NCBI GenBank assembly: GCA_018661705.1 | Contig: JABJHR010000015.1 | Location: forward strand, 67,525-131,524 | Length of the DNA stretch: 64,000 bases | DNA from: Candidatus Woesearchaeota archaeon | Lineage (GTDB): Archaea > Nanobdellota > Nanobdellia > Woesearchaeales > DSVV01 | Direction: 5' to 3' | Part shown: positions 28,268 to 37,125 of the stretch, in pieces | Layout: each line of letters begins with the position of its first letter | Numbering within the stretch: position 1 is the first letter of the stretch | Made by a program: the position numbers and the translations under genes | Notes under the pieces: model-generated | The model's input: the letters and a program-made list of their open reading frames with translations, nothing else | Databases searched by the model: none | Told to the model about the DNA's origin: nothing

Positions 28268-28576
28268 ATGAATGAAATACAATACTCCGGAATAAGTGAC
28301 CTTAATGAAGAAGAAAGGGACACTCTTAATGAGATCTCTAGCAAATCTTACGAGAAAATAAAGAATTTGCTGAAGAAAGATGATACTACTGTAAGTGTAC
28401 ATATCAAAACTTACAGGCAAAAAGGAGAAAAAAAGAAATATTCGGTTACAGTAAAAGCACTAGCTCCTGCTACTTCTATCTTTAGAAGTGGAACAACTAA
28501 TTGGATTTTTGCAAATGCTCTAAATGATGCTTTTGATAGAGTGCAAAATGAAATAAAAAATCACTTTAAGATGTGA
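28268..28576 (+). CDS. Ribosome-associated HPF/RaiA-like protein (tentative)
   Basis: VSVHIKTYRQKGEKKKYSVTVKAL...NWIFANALNDAFDRVQNEIKNHFK resembles sigma-54 modulation/HPF fold. Confidence 0.4.
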   Translation: MNEIQYSGISDLNEEERDTLNEISSKSYEKIKNLLKKDDTTVSVHIKTYRQKGEKKKYSVTVKALAPATSIFRSGTTNWIFANALNDAFDRVQNEIKNHFKM

Positions 28577-28615
28577 TTTTTACTTTTTATTAATTTTTTA
28601 AATTTTCTCTATTTA

Positions 28616-28685
28616 TTACAAATTTGACCCTAATACTGCATCTTTCAAGTTGCAGATATAGGGCATAGCATGGTTGAATTTGTAA
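28616..28685. ncRNA. Intergenic stem-loop 1
   Basis: 14 consecutive pairs TTACAAATTTGACC/GGTTGAATTTGTAA (two G-T), inner CCCTA-ATA-CTGCA/TGCAG-ATA-TAGGG. Confidence 0.5.
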
Positions 28686-28686
28686 G

Positions 28687-28784
28687 AATGAAAATTTGTC
28701 GATCAGTTTCGAGCCACTAATACTCTGCACTTTAGTGTGTGGGTAGTTGGCGAGTCAATAAAATATACTTGGCAAATTTTCATT
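28687..28784. ncRNA. Intergenic stem-loop 2
   Basis: Perfect 12-bp AATGAAAATTTG/CAAATTTTCATT closing an inner GCCACTA..TAGTTGGC, TGCAC-TTTA-GTGTG hairpin. Confidence 0.5.
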
Positions 28785-28793
28785 ATTTTTTCT

Positions 28794-31064
28794 TTATTCG
28801 TTATATTTGTTATCATTATTGTATCCTTCATCATAGTCTTTGTATTCTCCTTTTTCATAATCGCTATTGTAGTCTTTGTAATCTTCTTTGTAATCTCCTT
28901 TTCCATAATCGCTGCCATAATTATCATATTCTTCTTGATAATGATCTTGGTTTTCATCAAATTCTTGATACTGATCATCATCTTCATAATATGCTCCATC
29001 ACCTTCAGTCCATCCTTCAAGTTCTCTAATTGAATTTGCAAGATCCTCTATTTCATTCATGTCTGAATCTTCAATGTTTTTAGCTTGTTCTAAGATGTTC
29101 TGCAGTTCTTTTTTGTCAACAAACTCTGCTCCACCTTCACCAATAACCATGATTTTATCAGATTCTCCTCTTTTTAGAAATTCTGGTTTTTGATTATGCA
29201 TCATTTCTTTTTCTGCTGCAAATTTTGCTTCCATTATTACATGACAAGCCTCATCACCAATATATTCATCACCATTATAGCATTCAGGAGATTCTTCTCT
29301 TCCTTTTCTCCATTCATCACCATGTAATTCTTCCATTATTGCATGGCATGCATCATCTCCAATATATTCATCCCCATTATAACATTCAGGAGAATCTTCT
29401 TTTCCACTACTCCATTCATCACCATGTAATTCTTCCATTATTGCTTTGCATTCCTCTTCTCCAATAAATTCATCTCCTTCATAACATTCAGGAGATTCTT
29501 CTCTTGCCTTTGCCCATTCATCACCATATAATTCATCCATTATTGCACGACATGCATCATCACCTATGAAAGTATTTCCTTCATAACATTCTGGTGATTG
29601 TTCTTTATTACGTTGCATTTGTTCATCCAATCGTTCTTTACATTCTTCATCTCCAATAAATTCACCATTTTCTAAACATTGTTCTGCTATTTCACCATCA
29701 AAATCACCCTCACCATGCATTTGGCAATTATCCCAACCAACAAATTCTCCTCCTTCTATGCATTCTTGAGGGATTTTACCAGCTGCCATTAATGCTGTAT
29801 TACACGCTTCTTCTCCAATAAACTTTCCATTATCCATGCATTCTGGATCAGGAGGGCCATATAATTCATTCATTATTTCATCACATTCTTCAGGACCAAT
29901 AAATTCTCCTCCTTCCATACATTCTTTTGGAGGCGGTCCATGTATTTCCATCATTATGTTTTCACAATCTTCTCTTGTTGTTACCCCAGCTTTTTTACAT
30001 TCTGGTGGTGCAAATTTGTCAAACATATCTGTATCTTTTTCTTCTAAAAGTGCCATGAAGGTTTCTTTAACACTATCTCTCATAAATTCTGGAAGGTCTT
30101 CTAGAAAATCTTCTTCTTTTCCATCAAGTTCATTACAAGCTTTCATATCTTGTTCATATTCACATCTTACAGCTAAAGCAGAGTTTTCAATGCATTTATC
30201 TTTTTCACTCTTAACAGGGATGTCATCACAATTACACTTTCTTGGATCTTCTATACATTGTTTTAAGTTTTTTAAAATTAAATGAATGGATGTTTCTTGT
30301 CTTTTTTGAATTTCTTCTTCAATAATCTCAGCTAACCATTCCGGTGCATTGTCTGGGTCACATCTTGGTTCTTCTAACATAAGATTATAATCTTCTAATG
30401 CTAATTTATCACAAAGGTCTGCAATTTTTGTTGCAAGTTTTCCCGCAACCTGATTTTTATCTGCTTGAGTTTTCTGTGCATCAATTAATGTTTTTATTTC
30501 ATTTAAATCCTTTGGAAGTTCAGCATCCATTTCTGCTAATATTTTTCGAATAAACTCCATTTTTTCCTGAGTTAGTTTTTCAACCTCTGGGCTCATACCT
30601 TCTTCAACTAATCCAGAAACATTTGCATTTTCTAATGCTTCTAAGGTTTCTGCAGTAAGGTTTTTATCAGCCATTAATTTTGCTTCTGCTACTTTTTCAG
30701 CAGCAATTTCTGCTGCCTTCTCAGCTTTGTCTTCTCCCTCCGCCATTGCAAGTACAAATGTGTCTGCAATTTCATCTACAAAATAAAAAGGGCTGTCTGG
30801 AGTTATGCCTGCACTCTCTATAATTACTTCTTCTTCAACAAGTTCCTCTTCAAGAAACTCGTCAGGTATGTTTGGATCTGAGATATCTTCATCAATTTCT
30901 TTATTTTTGATTTCTTCGTCATACTCTTCTTCAAACTCTGCATAACTATCTGCTACTTCGGCACTTTCGGTTTCAAAACCAGGGCCTTCTGCAAAAACAT
31001 TTATTGATGTTATTCCTAATACAATTAATAATATGATTAATAATAATCCCTTTTTATTTTTCAT
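28794..31064 (-). CDS. Secreted protein: DUF5667-like N-domain, ~9 Cys-rich tandem repeats, Tyr/Asp-rich tail
   Basis: Signal peptide GLLLIILLIVLGITSINVFA; repeats ECYxGDEFIGxxACxAIMEELHGDEWxxxREESP; tail GDYKEDYKDYNSDYEKGEYKDYDEGYNND. Confidence 0.85.
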   Translation of the reverse strand: MKNKKGLLLIILLIVLGITSINVFAEGPGFETESAEVADSYAEFEEEYDEEIKNKEIDEDISDPNIPDEFLEEELVEEEVIIESAGITPDSPFYFVDEIADTFVLAMAEGEDKAEKAAEIAAEKVAEAKLMADKNLTAETLEALENANVSGLVEEGMSPEVEKLTQEKMEFIRKILAEMDAELPKDLNEIKTLIDAQKTQADKNQVAGKLATKIADLCDKLALEDYNLMLEEPRCDPDNAPEWLAEIIEEEIQKRQETSIHLILKNLKQCIEDPRKCNCDDIPVKSEKDKCIENSALAVRCEYEQDMKACNELDGKEEDFLEDLPEFMRDSVKETFMALLEEKDTDMFDKFAPPECKKAGVTTREDCENIMMEIHGPPPKECMEGGEFIGPEECDEIMNELYGPPDPECMDNGKFIGEEACNTALMAAGKIPQECIEGGEFVGWDNCQMHGEGDFDGEIAEQCLENGEFIGDEECKERLDEQMQRNKEQSPECYEGNTFIGDDACRAIMDELYGDEWAKAREESPECYEGDEFIGEEECKAIMEELHGDEWSSGKEDSPECYNGDEYIGDDACHAIMEELHGDEWRKGREESPECYNGDEYIGDEACHVIMEAKFAAEKEMMHNQKPEFLKRGESDKIMVIGEGGAEFVDKKELQNILEQAKNIEDSDMNEIEDLANSIRELEGWTEGDGAYYEDDDQYQEFDENQDHYQEEYDNYGSDYGKGDYKEDYKDYNSDYEKGEYKDYDEGYNNDNKYNE
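29240..29650 (-). repeat. ~102-bp tandem repeats within CDS 28794-31064
   Basis: 34-aa unit repeated with near-identical nucleotide sequence at 102-bp spacing. Confidence 0.75.
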
Positions 31065-31079
31065 TTTTTCACCTTTTTA

Positions 31080-32249
31080 TTATTCTGTTTCACTTTTGTC
31101 TTTTGATTTTAGATAGTTATAGTATAAAAAATTAACGCAATCATGTGCAATTGGTTTTTGTGTCCAACCACAATCTAGTTTTTTACATTGGTGATTTTCA
31201 ATTTTTTCATCATCTTTGCAATTTAATATTTCACAGCCATGATTAATTGCATGTTCATATTCTGTACAATCTAATTTTATACATGCGTGGTTTATTGTAT
31301 ATTCGTCTTCTGCACAATCAAGAGAAGTACATTGGTGGTCTTGAACAATTTCTGCTTCTGTACAATTTAAAGAAACACATTTGTTGTTGTTACATTCTTC
31401 TTCATTACCGCAAGTATTACTTTCACAACACTCTTGTTTTTCACATATGTGGTTAGAAGCATATTCACATTCTTCACAGTCTAGCTCCTGACAAATTTCT
31501 TCTTCGCAATATTCATTTTTCTTACAATCTCCAGAATATCTGCAAGTAGGCATCTCTTCGCAATTTGCTTCTTCAAAAAAGTTACCTTTTTCACAATTAT
31601 AAAACATAGAAAATCTTTCAACAGGTTTTGTCGCATTCCATATGAATTTGTATTTATTTCCTTTCTTAAGCTTTTTCTGTGTCATTATTATTTCTTTGAA
31701 TTCATCCCTATATTTTTCAGGAGACCTTACATAATTTGATCCGTCTTCTAACCAAACTCTGTACTCTAAGCCATAAGGGCTGCCAAATCTTAAAACCTTG
31801 TCTCCAATCAAAGGGATATTCTCAATGAAAAATTTTGAATAAAATGTGTTGTTACGCATATAACATGATTCAATTGTTGTATTTAAAATATTACAAGCAA
31901 ATACAAAAGCAGGGCAAGTTATTGTATATCTTCTTGTTCCAACTTTGAGATAATATTTAGTTGGGGAACCTTGAACAAATACACCTTCTTTTGACTCAAA
32001 TTTATATCTTTTAACTTTGATAAGACCAACACTTTTTTCATATTTTTTCCATTTTCCAGAAACTAAGAAAAAAGGATCTTTACTTGCTTTTACTTGAGCA
32101 AGAACATCTGCTTTTTTACTTGAGTCTTTGATACTAACAGAACCATCATTATTACATTTTATTTTAATTGCTAGGATATTAGGAATAATGAGAGTAAAAA
32201 GAACTATTACCAAAACTACAATTATCACCTTTTTTCTCAATATTTTCAT
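31080..32249 (-). CDS. Secreted Cys-rich protein with ~17-aa C-terminal repeats
   Basis: N-terminal TM; repeats LDCAEDEYTINHACIKLDCTEYEHAINHGCEILNCKDDEKIENHQCKKLDC. Confidence 0.8.
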   Translation of the reverse strand: MKILRKKVIIVVLVIVLFTLIIPNILAIKIKCNNDGSVSIKDSSKKADVLAQVKASKDPFFLVSGKWKKYEKSVGLIKVKRYKFESKEGVFVQGSPTKYYLKVGTRRYTITCPAFVFACNILNTTIESCYMRNNTFYSKFFIENIPLIGDKVLRFGSPYGLEYRVWLEDGSNYVRSPEKYRDEFKEIIMTQKKLKKGNKYKFIWNATKPVERFSMFYNCEKGNFFEEANCEEMPTCRYSGDCKKNEYCEEEICQELDCEECEYASNHICEKQECCESNTCGNEEECNNNKCVSLNCTEAEIVQDHQCTSLDCAEDEYTINHACIKLDCTEYEHAINHGCEILNCKDDEKIENHQCKKLDCGWTQKPIAHDCVNFLYYNYLKSKDKSETE

Positions 32250-32370
32250 GATTTATTACTTTAGATGGACATATATATTTAAATTTACCGACTTATTAGT
32301 AATTAATTACTTAGTAAAATAAATATTCAAATAGTAATCTTTATATATACCTGATTTTTTAGAATGCTCT

Positions 32371-33438
32371 ATGACTTGGTATACAGAATTAAAGTTTGCA
32401 AAGAATCCTTTAGATATACGGCCTAATCCTAACTTAATTGGTCTTAAAGATCAGGAAAAAACAATTGTTAATCATATTCTTAAAGATGATATTTGTTTTG
32501 TTAATGGTTTAACTGGTTCTGGTAAATCTTCTATGCTTAAAAGAATTCAACGTATATTAAAGAGTCATGAATTTATTTATCTAGATGCACATGATTTACC
32601 ACCTAAATTCAATTTGGAAAAGGAATTAAAGAAAAAAAGAAACTTTTTTGATAAAATTACTTTTAGAGAATATCCAAAGGAAAAGCCAGTTTTAATAATA
32701 GATGAATTTCAAGCAACAGACCCAAGATTAATATTAAATGCAAGAAGCAAATGGGAAAATCCAGATAAAAGAACTATTAAAAGTATTGTTGTTGCTCAAA
32801 TCTCTCAACATTTAGAAAATTGTAGTCAATCCTTTAAAGAAAGAATTGGATCTAAAATTGTCCAAATGCGGCTTTTAAATCATGATGAACTAAAGGAAAT
32901 GTTAAGAAGACGATTATTTAATAGAAGAGCAAAAACTAATTTTGTTCAAAAATTTAATGAAGAAGCTTTGGATTTAATTGTAAAAAGTGCAGGGAAAAAT
33001 CCAAGAAAAGTTTTAGAATACGCAGAAATGATATTTGATCACCATCATAAACGTTTTGGAGATATTAATCCTATTTTAAGAACTGATTATGAAGTTTCAC
33101 ATCATGTTGCAAGACAAGTTTTAGAAGAGAATGGTGTATATGTGGAAAAAAATAAAATTAAAAAAAGCAAAGTAAGTAAAATAGAAGAAAAAAAATCAGA
33201 TAATGAGCAAAAAACACAAATCAGTGAAGGTTTAGAAAAAGAAATTCTTCAATATCTTAATGCGGAACCAAGAACAGTAAAAGACGTTGCTAAACAATTT
33301 GATCTTTCTAATAACAAAGCAAAAAAACAAATTGATGTTTTAAGAAAAAATAACCATTTAATCCCTAAAGGTAAAAAGGGCAGGATGAAATTATGGGATG
33401 TTAATGCAGAAACTAAAAGATTATTAGTTGAAAGTTAG
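32371..33438 (+). CDS. AAA ATPase with C-terminal winged helix
   Basis: GLTGSGKSSM Walker A, PVLIIDEFQ Walker B; C-terminal EKEILQYLNAEPRTVKDVAKQFDLSNNKAKKQIDVLRKNNHL wHTH. Confidence 0.75.
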   Translation: MTWYTELKFAKNPLDIRPNPNLIGLKDQEKTIVNHILKDDICFVNGLTGSGKSSMLKRIQRILKSHEFIYLDAHDLPPKFNLEKELKKKRNFFDKITFREYPKEKPVLIIDEFQATDPRLILNARSKWENPDKRTIKSIVVAQISQHLENCSQSFKERIGSKIVQMRLLNHDELKEMLRRRLFNRRAKTNFVQKFNEEALDLIVKSAGKNPRKVLEYAEMIFDHHHKRFGDINPILRTDYEVSHHVARQVLEENGVYVEKNKIKKSKVSKIEEKKSDNEQKTQISEGLEKEILQYLNAEPRTVKDVAKQFDLSNNKAKKQIDVLRKNNHLIPKGKKGRMKLWDVNAETKRLLVES

Positions 33439-33480
33439 GTGTTTGATTTTAGTTCTAAGAATTAAAAAGTAAAAAATAAA

Positions 33481-33516
33481 AACTTATGAGAAACATTGGC
33501 TCCGCCCTAGTGTTGG
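33481..33516 (+). repeat. F2 hairpin family, inverted copy
   Basis: Reverse complement AACACTAGGGCGGAGCCAATGTTTCTCATAAGTT matches 45907-45944. Confidence 0.6.
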
Positions 33517-33543
33517 GGGGTAATACATTACATGTCACTCCTT

Positions 33544-33580
33544 AACACTATGTCCGAAGGACATACAGTTTATGAATTTT
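33544..33580 (-). repeat. F2 hairpin family copy
   Basis: AACACTATGTCCGAAGGACATACAGTTTATGAATTTTC. Confidence 0.55.
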
Positions 33581-33679
33581 CATTTTCCAGAATATTTCTT
33601 AGCGTTTAATCTCGAAATAAACTAACATTTTCTATTTTTAGTCAAAACTATTAAATACTCTAAACCCTTTCCTTCTTTT

Positions 33680-34012
33680 ATGTTAGTTAGAAAATTGATC
33701 CCTACTAAGCTAAGTTCTAGATTGGCGATTATCGTTGCATTAGCCACATTTGGGTGTACAACATTTAATCCTTGTAAGCCTGGACAATATAAACTGCCTG
33801 CTGGTTGTTATAAAGCAGAATGTCAAGTGGATACAGATTGTGCTGGCAAAGATGTTTATGGTGGGCTTTGTGGTGATTATGGAAGGTGTGTTGATTGTTT
33901 GACAGATAGGGATTGTAGTCCTGGAGATAAATGTGAATTGGGTGCTTGTATGAATGTTTTAGAAGAAGACTTTAGATCATATGGTGCAAGAACCTCCACA
34001 CATAGGGATTAG
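33680..34012 (+). CDS. Small Cys-rich lipoprotein-like protein
   Basis: Hydrophobic N-terminus ending LATFGCTTFNPC; repeats DTDCAGKDVYGGLCGDYGRCVDCLTDRDCSPGDKC. Confidence 0.6.
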   Translation: MLVRKLIPTKLSSRLAIIVALATFGCTTFNPCKPGQYKLPAGCYKAECQVDTDCAGKDVYGGLCGDYGRCVDCLTDRDCSPGDKCELGACMNVLEEDFRSYGARTSTHRD

Positions 34013-34043
34013 TTGATATAATTATTTCTTAATAATAAATGCG

Positions 34044-34144
34044 CAAAAAACAACAACATCATAGGCATGGACAGACTTTTTCATTGAAAAAGTCTTACTC
34101 GCCTCAGCAAGCTTCGGCTCGCCCAGCCATATTGTTGTTTTTTG
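34044..34144 (-). ncRNA. Structured intergenic element, copy 3
   Basis: Outer CAAAAAACAACAAC../..GTTGTTTTTTG; minus core GGC UGG GCGA-GCC GA AGC..GCU GA GGC-GAGUA-AGACUUUUUC..GAAAAAGUCU-GU-CCA U GCC. Confidence 0.65.
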
Positions 34145-34297
34145 TATCTAAACAAAATATTATAATACTCTTAAACTCCGGCGGATGCTCTTTTTTCACT
34201 AGGATCCCTTTTTTGACAAAACAAACTAAATCAAATCACAAATAATTAAAAGGATTAGTTTTTTCTAAAGCTAAAGTTAATGTTAAATTAATTTAAG

Positions 34298-34624
34298 GTG
34301 ATAAATATGGATGTAACAGATGAAAATTTTAATGAAAATGTAATTGAAAAGTCTAAAGAGACACCAGTTATAGTAGATTTCTGGGCAGAATGGTGCCATC
34401 CTTGCAAAGTTCTTAAACCTATTTTAGAGAAATTAGAGGGGGAGTATGCTGGGAAGTTTGTTTTAGCAAAAGTTGATGTTGAAAATGGTAAAGAAACGGC
34501 AGGGAAATATGGTGTTTCTGGAATTCCTGCAGTTAAGATGTTTAAGGATGGTGAAATAATTGCAGATTTTGTTGGATCAAAACCAGAAGATGGTGTTAAG
34601 GCATGGCTTGACGAAAATCTTTAA
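34298..34624 (+). CDS. Thioredoxin-like protein
   Basis: VDFWAEWCHPCKVLKPILEKL (WCxPC), GVSGIPAVKMFKDGE. Confidence 0.92.
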   Translation: MINMDVTDENFNENVIEKSKETPVIVDFWAEWCHPCKVLKPILEKLEGEYAGKFVLAKVDVENGKETAGKYGVSGIPAVKMFKDGEIIADFVGSKPEDGVKAWLDENL

Positions 34625-34668
34625 TTTTTTTTAATTTTTTAATTATTATAATTAATAAGAATTCTTAA

Positions 34669-35670
34669 TTATTGCAATATGTGATCGATTGCCATTTCTG
34701 AGATGTCATTGATATTTAACCGCATGTTAAATAGATTTAATAATAATGAATCTGCTCTTACTTGGTTGTCTTTGCTTAGGTCATATTGTCCTGTGTTTAT
34801 GTTATTAATTTTTAAAAAGATTCTTTTTTTCTTGTCAAGGATTTCGTTTGCTAGTTCTAGGTCTTTTGTTAACATGCTTTTTACAGATTTTTCATATTTG
34901 ACTAATAACATGTTGGAAACTTCATCGATTTTTTCTAATAATTTTTTATCTATTTTTCCTGCTAGTTCTATTGAATCTTTTGCAATGTAATATGTGTTAT
35001 CTGTTATATTTTCAATTATTTTAATTAATAACAAATAGTTCATGCAATCTGTTGTAGTTAGATTTAATTGTTTTAGTTTAAGTGAAGATTTCATTGCAAA
35101 CCCTAATTGTTTTCTTAACAAAAGATAAAGTCTATCTACTTCATCTTCCCATAATTGAATATTTTCTACTGATGTTGATTCTTGTTTTAGAATTTTTATT
35201 GCTTCTTTTAACATTAATGAAGAAATATTGTATGATCTTCTTAATGATTTAATAATTGATAAATAATCTGATGAAAAAAAGTCTTGAATAATTATATTTC
35301 GGTTATCTTCTTCTATAATCTCAAACCCAATTAGTTTTTTTGCTTGTTTTACTATGTTTTTTCTTAATGATAAGTTTAAATCTTCTTTTTTTGATGTTAT
35401 TTTTATTAGGTGTGCTCCGTTTAAATAATTACCAACTAGTTCTCTTATTACATAATCATCTTTTTTGTTATCAACTATTATTGTTTTTTCTTCTGTTATT
35501 TTTTGTTCTAATTGTCTGCTTATGTGTAATGATCCATCTTTTTCTTCAAATATTGATAGATATTCGCCTGCTTTAATCTTGTTTTTTACTATCCAGGTTT
35601 TTGGCAATGAAATTGTGAATGTTGCCATTCCTGTTTTTTGTATTTTTCGTTGGTCTTTTTGCATGTTCAT
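34669..35670 (-). CDS. AbrB-PhoU domain protein
   Basis: N-terminal SpoVT/AbrB-like GMATFTISLPKTWIVKNKIKAGEYLSI; C-terminal PhoU-like helices. Confidence 0.75.
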   Translation of the reverse strand: MNMQKDQRKIQKTGMATFTISLPKTWIVKNKIKAGEYLSIFEEKDGSLHISRQLEQKITEEKTIIVDNKKDDYVIRELVGNYLNGAHLIKITSKKEDLNLSLRKNIVKQAKKLIGFEIIEEDNRNIIIQDFFSSDYLSIIKSLRRSYNISSLMLKEAIKILKQESTSVENIQLWEDEVDRLYLLLRKQLGFAMKSSLKLKQLNLTTTDCMNYLLLIKIIENITDNTYYIAKDSIELAGKIDKKLLEKIDEVSNMLLVKYEKSVKSMLTKDLELANEILDKKKRIFLKINNINTGQYDLSKDNQVRADSLLLNLFNMRLNINDISEMAIDHILQ

Positions 35671-35810
35671 ATACTCAAGAGTGGTAACATTCTTTATAGG
35701 GTTAATGTATATACATTACGTACATCTATATACTTGCCTATATACTTCTTACGCCTATATTTAAACTTTACGTTATTTTTAAGATAAATAGAGTCTTTCT
35801 TACTATTAAT

Positions 35811-36035
35811 ATGAAATATCACTTAATATTAGCATTAACAGCAGATGTATTATTAGGATTAGCCCTAATTAATGATAGTTTGCACACCCGTGCTTTGCTA
35901 ATTGTGCCTGTTTTAGTGTTATTTCACGCTTCAATTGTTGTATTTGGTGTTGAATTTGATAATATGAACATGAGATCATGGAAAGAAAAAGAAAAAAGAA
36001 TAATTGAAGAAACAATAGCTAAATTTCAAAACTAA
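35811..36035 (+). CDS. Small membrane protein (74 aa)
   Basis: Two predicted TM helices. Confidence 0.5.
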   Translation: MKYHLILALTADVLLGLALINDSLHTRALLIVPVLVLFHASIVVFGVEFDNMNMRSWKEKEKRIIEETIAKFQN

Positions 36036-36168
36036 AATGATTAATAGGTTCTTATTTCTAACTTGTACTTATTATTTCTGTAACAAACATTTATAAATGG
36101 TTTCAATTATTAATATCATAACTTAATGTCATTTAAAGTGAATAACCTAAGATTTAATTAATTAATAA

Positions 36169-37011
36169 TTGAAAAAAATGGAAGACAAAACTAAAAACTG
36201 GCTAATTATTGGGATTTCATTAGTAGTAATAATTGGATTCTTTTTCTTAGCTCAGAAAATACCGCAAGAAGCTCTTGAAACTTTAGGCGGTAGTTTGTCT
36301 TTGCCTGTTTTTACTTTTATTATTGCATTAATTGATGGATTTAATCCTTGTACATTATTTGTTCTAACAATGTTGTTGGGTTTAATGATATCTGTTTCAC
36401 ATTCAAGAAAAAAAATATTTGCAGTAGGATATACCTTTGCAATTGTTGTAATGATATTTTATTTTTTATTCATGCTTGCATGGCTAAATATTTTCAAATA
36501 TGTTGGATTTATTACTCCTTTAAGATATGGGATTGCTGCTTTAGCTCTTTTTGCAGGGTTAGTTAACTGTAAAGAATTATTTTTCTTTAGAAAAGGATTT
36601 ACATTAATGATTGCTGAGAAATATAAAACTTCATTATTTAGAAGAATACAAGCAATGAAAGATATTATTTTAAAAGGTTCAATGGCGGCTATTATCTTAG
36701 CCTCAATTGTTTTAGCAATATTTTCTTCACTAATTGAATTACCATGTACTGCAGGATTTCCAATCATCTATGCAGGCATCTTAGCTGCAAAAGGTTTTAG
36801 TGGTGGTTTATGGCATATATTATTTTTAGTTTTCTATAGTTTTGTTTATATTTTACCATTAACAGCTGTTATTACATTATTTGGATTTACTTTCAAAGGT
36901 AAACAAATAAGTAAACAACAAATGCAGATAATTAAGTATGTTGGTGGGTTTATTATGGTCTTGTTAGGTATTTTATTATTAGTAAATCCTGGATTGTTAA
37001 CAGCGATGTGA
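36169..37011 (+). CDS. Cytochrome c biogenesis/DsbD-like (CcdA family) membrane protein
   Basis: ALIDGFNPCTLFVLTMLLGL and FSSLIELPCTAGFPIIYAGIL conserved Cys-containing TMs. Confidence 0.8.
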   Translation: MKKMEDKTKNWLIIGISLVVIIGFFFLAQKIPQEALETLGGSLSLPVFTFIIALIDGFNPCTLFVLTMLLGLMISVSHSRKKIFAVGYTFAIVVMIFYFLFMLAWLNIFKYVGFITPLRYGIAALALFAGLVNCKELFFFRKGFTLMIAEKYKTSLFRRIQAMKDIILKGSMAAIILASIVLAIFSSLIELPCTAGFPIIYAGILAAKGFSGGLWHILFLVFYSFVYILPLTAVITLFGFTFKGKQISKQQMQIIKYVGGFIMVLLGILLLVNPGLLTAM

Positions 37012-37014
37012 TCA

Positions 37015-37122
37015 AATAGTTTTAAGTAATAGGTTCTAAGTTTGTAGTTGGTTATGAGTTAATTAGTATGTAGTCTTTAGACTATTTACCAACTTCTTAC
37101 TTCCAACTTAGAACTACTTACT
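37015..37122. repeat. Long imperfect palindrome in convergent spacer (copy B)
   Basis: taagtaataggttctaagtttgtagttggttatgagtt ... aacttcttacttccaacttagaactacttac. Confidence 0.65.
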
Positions 37123-37125
37123 ACC

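Noticed and set aside
28703-29041. Overlapping ORFs 28703-29041 (-), 28737-29033 and 28739-29029 (+)
   Set aside because: Low-complexity frames opposite or alternate to the Tyr/Asp-rich tail of CDS 28794-31064.
29225-29467. His-rich ORF and apparent repeat array (CRISPR-like spacing)
   Set aside because: Antisense of the tandem protein repeats; units are 102 bp, contiguous and coding, with no spacers. No CRISPR array seen anywhere in the window.
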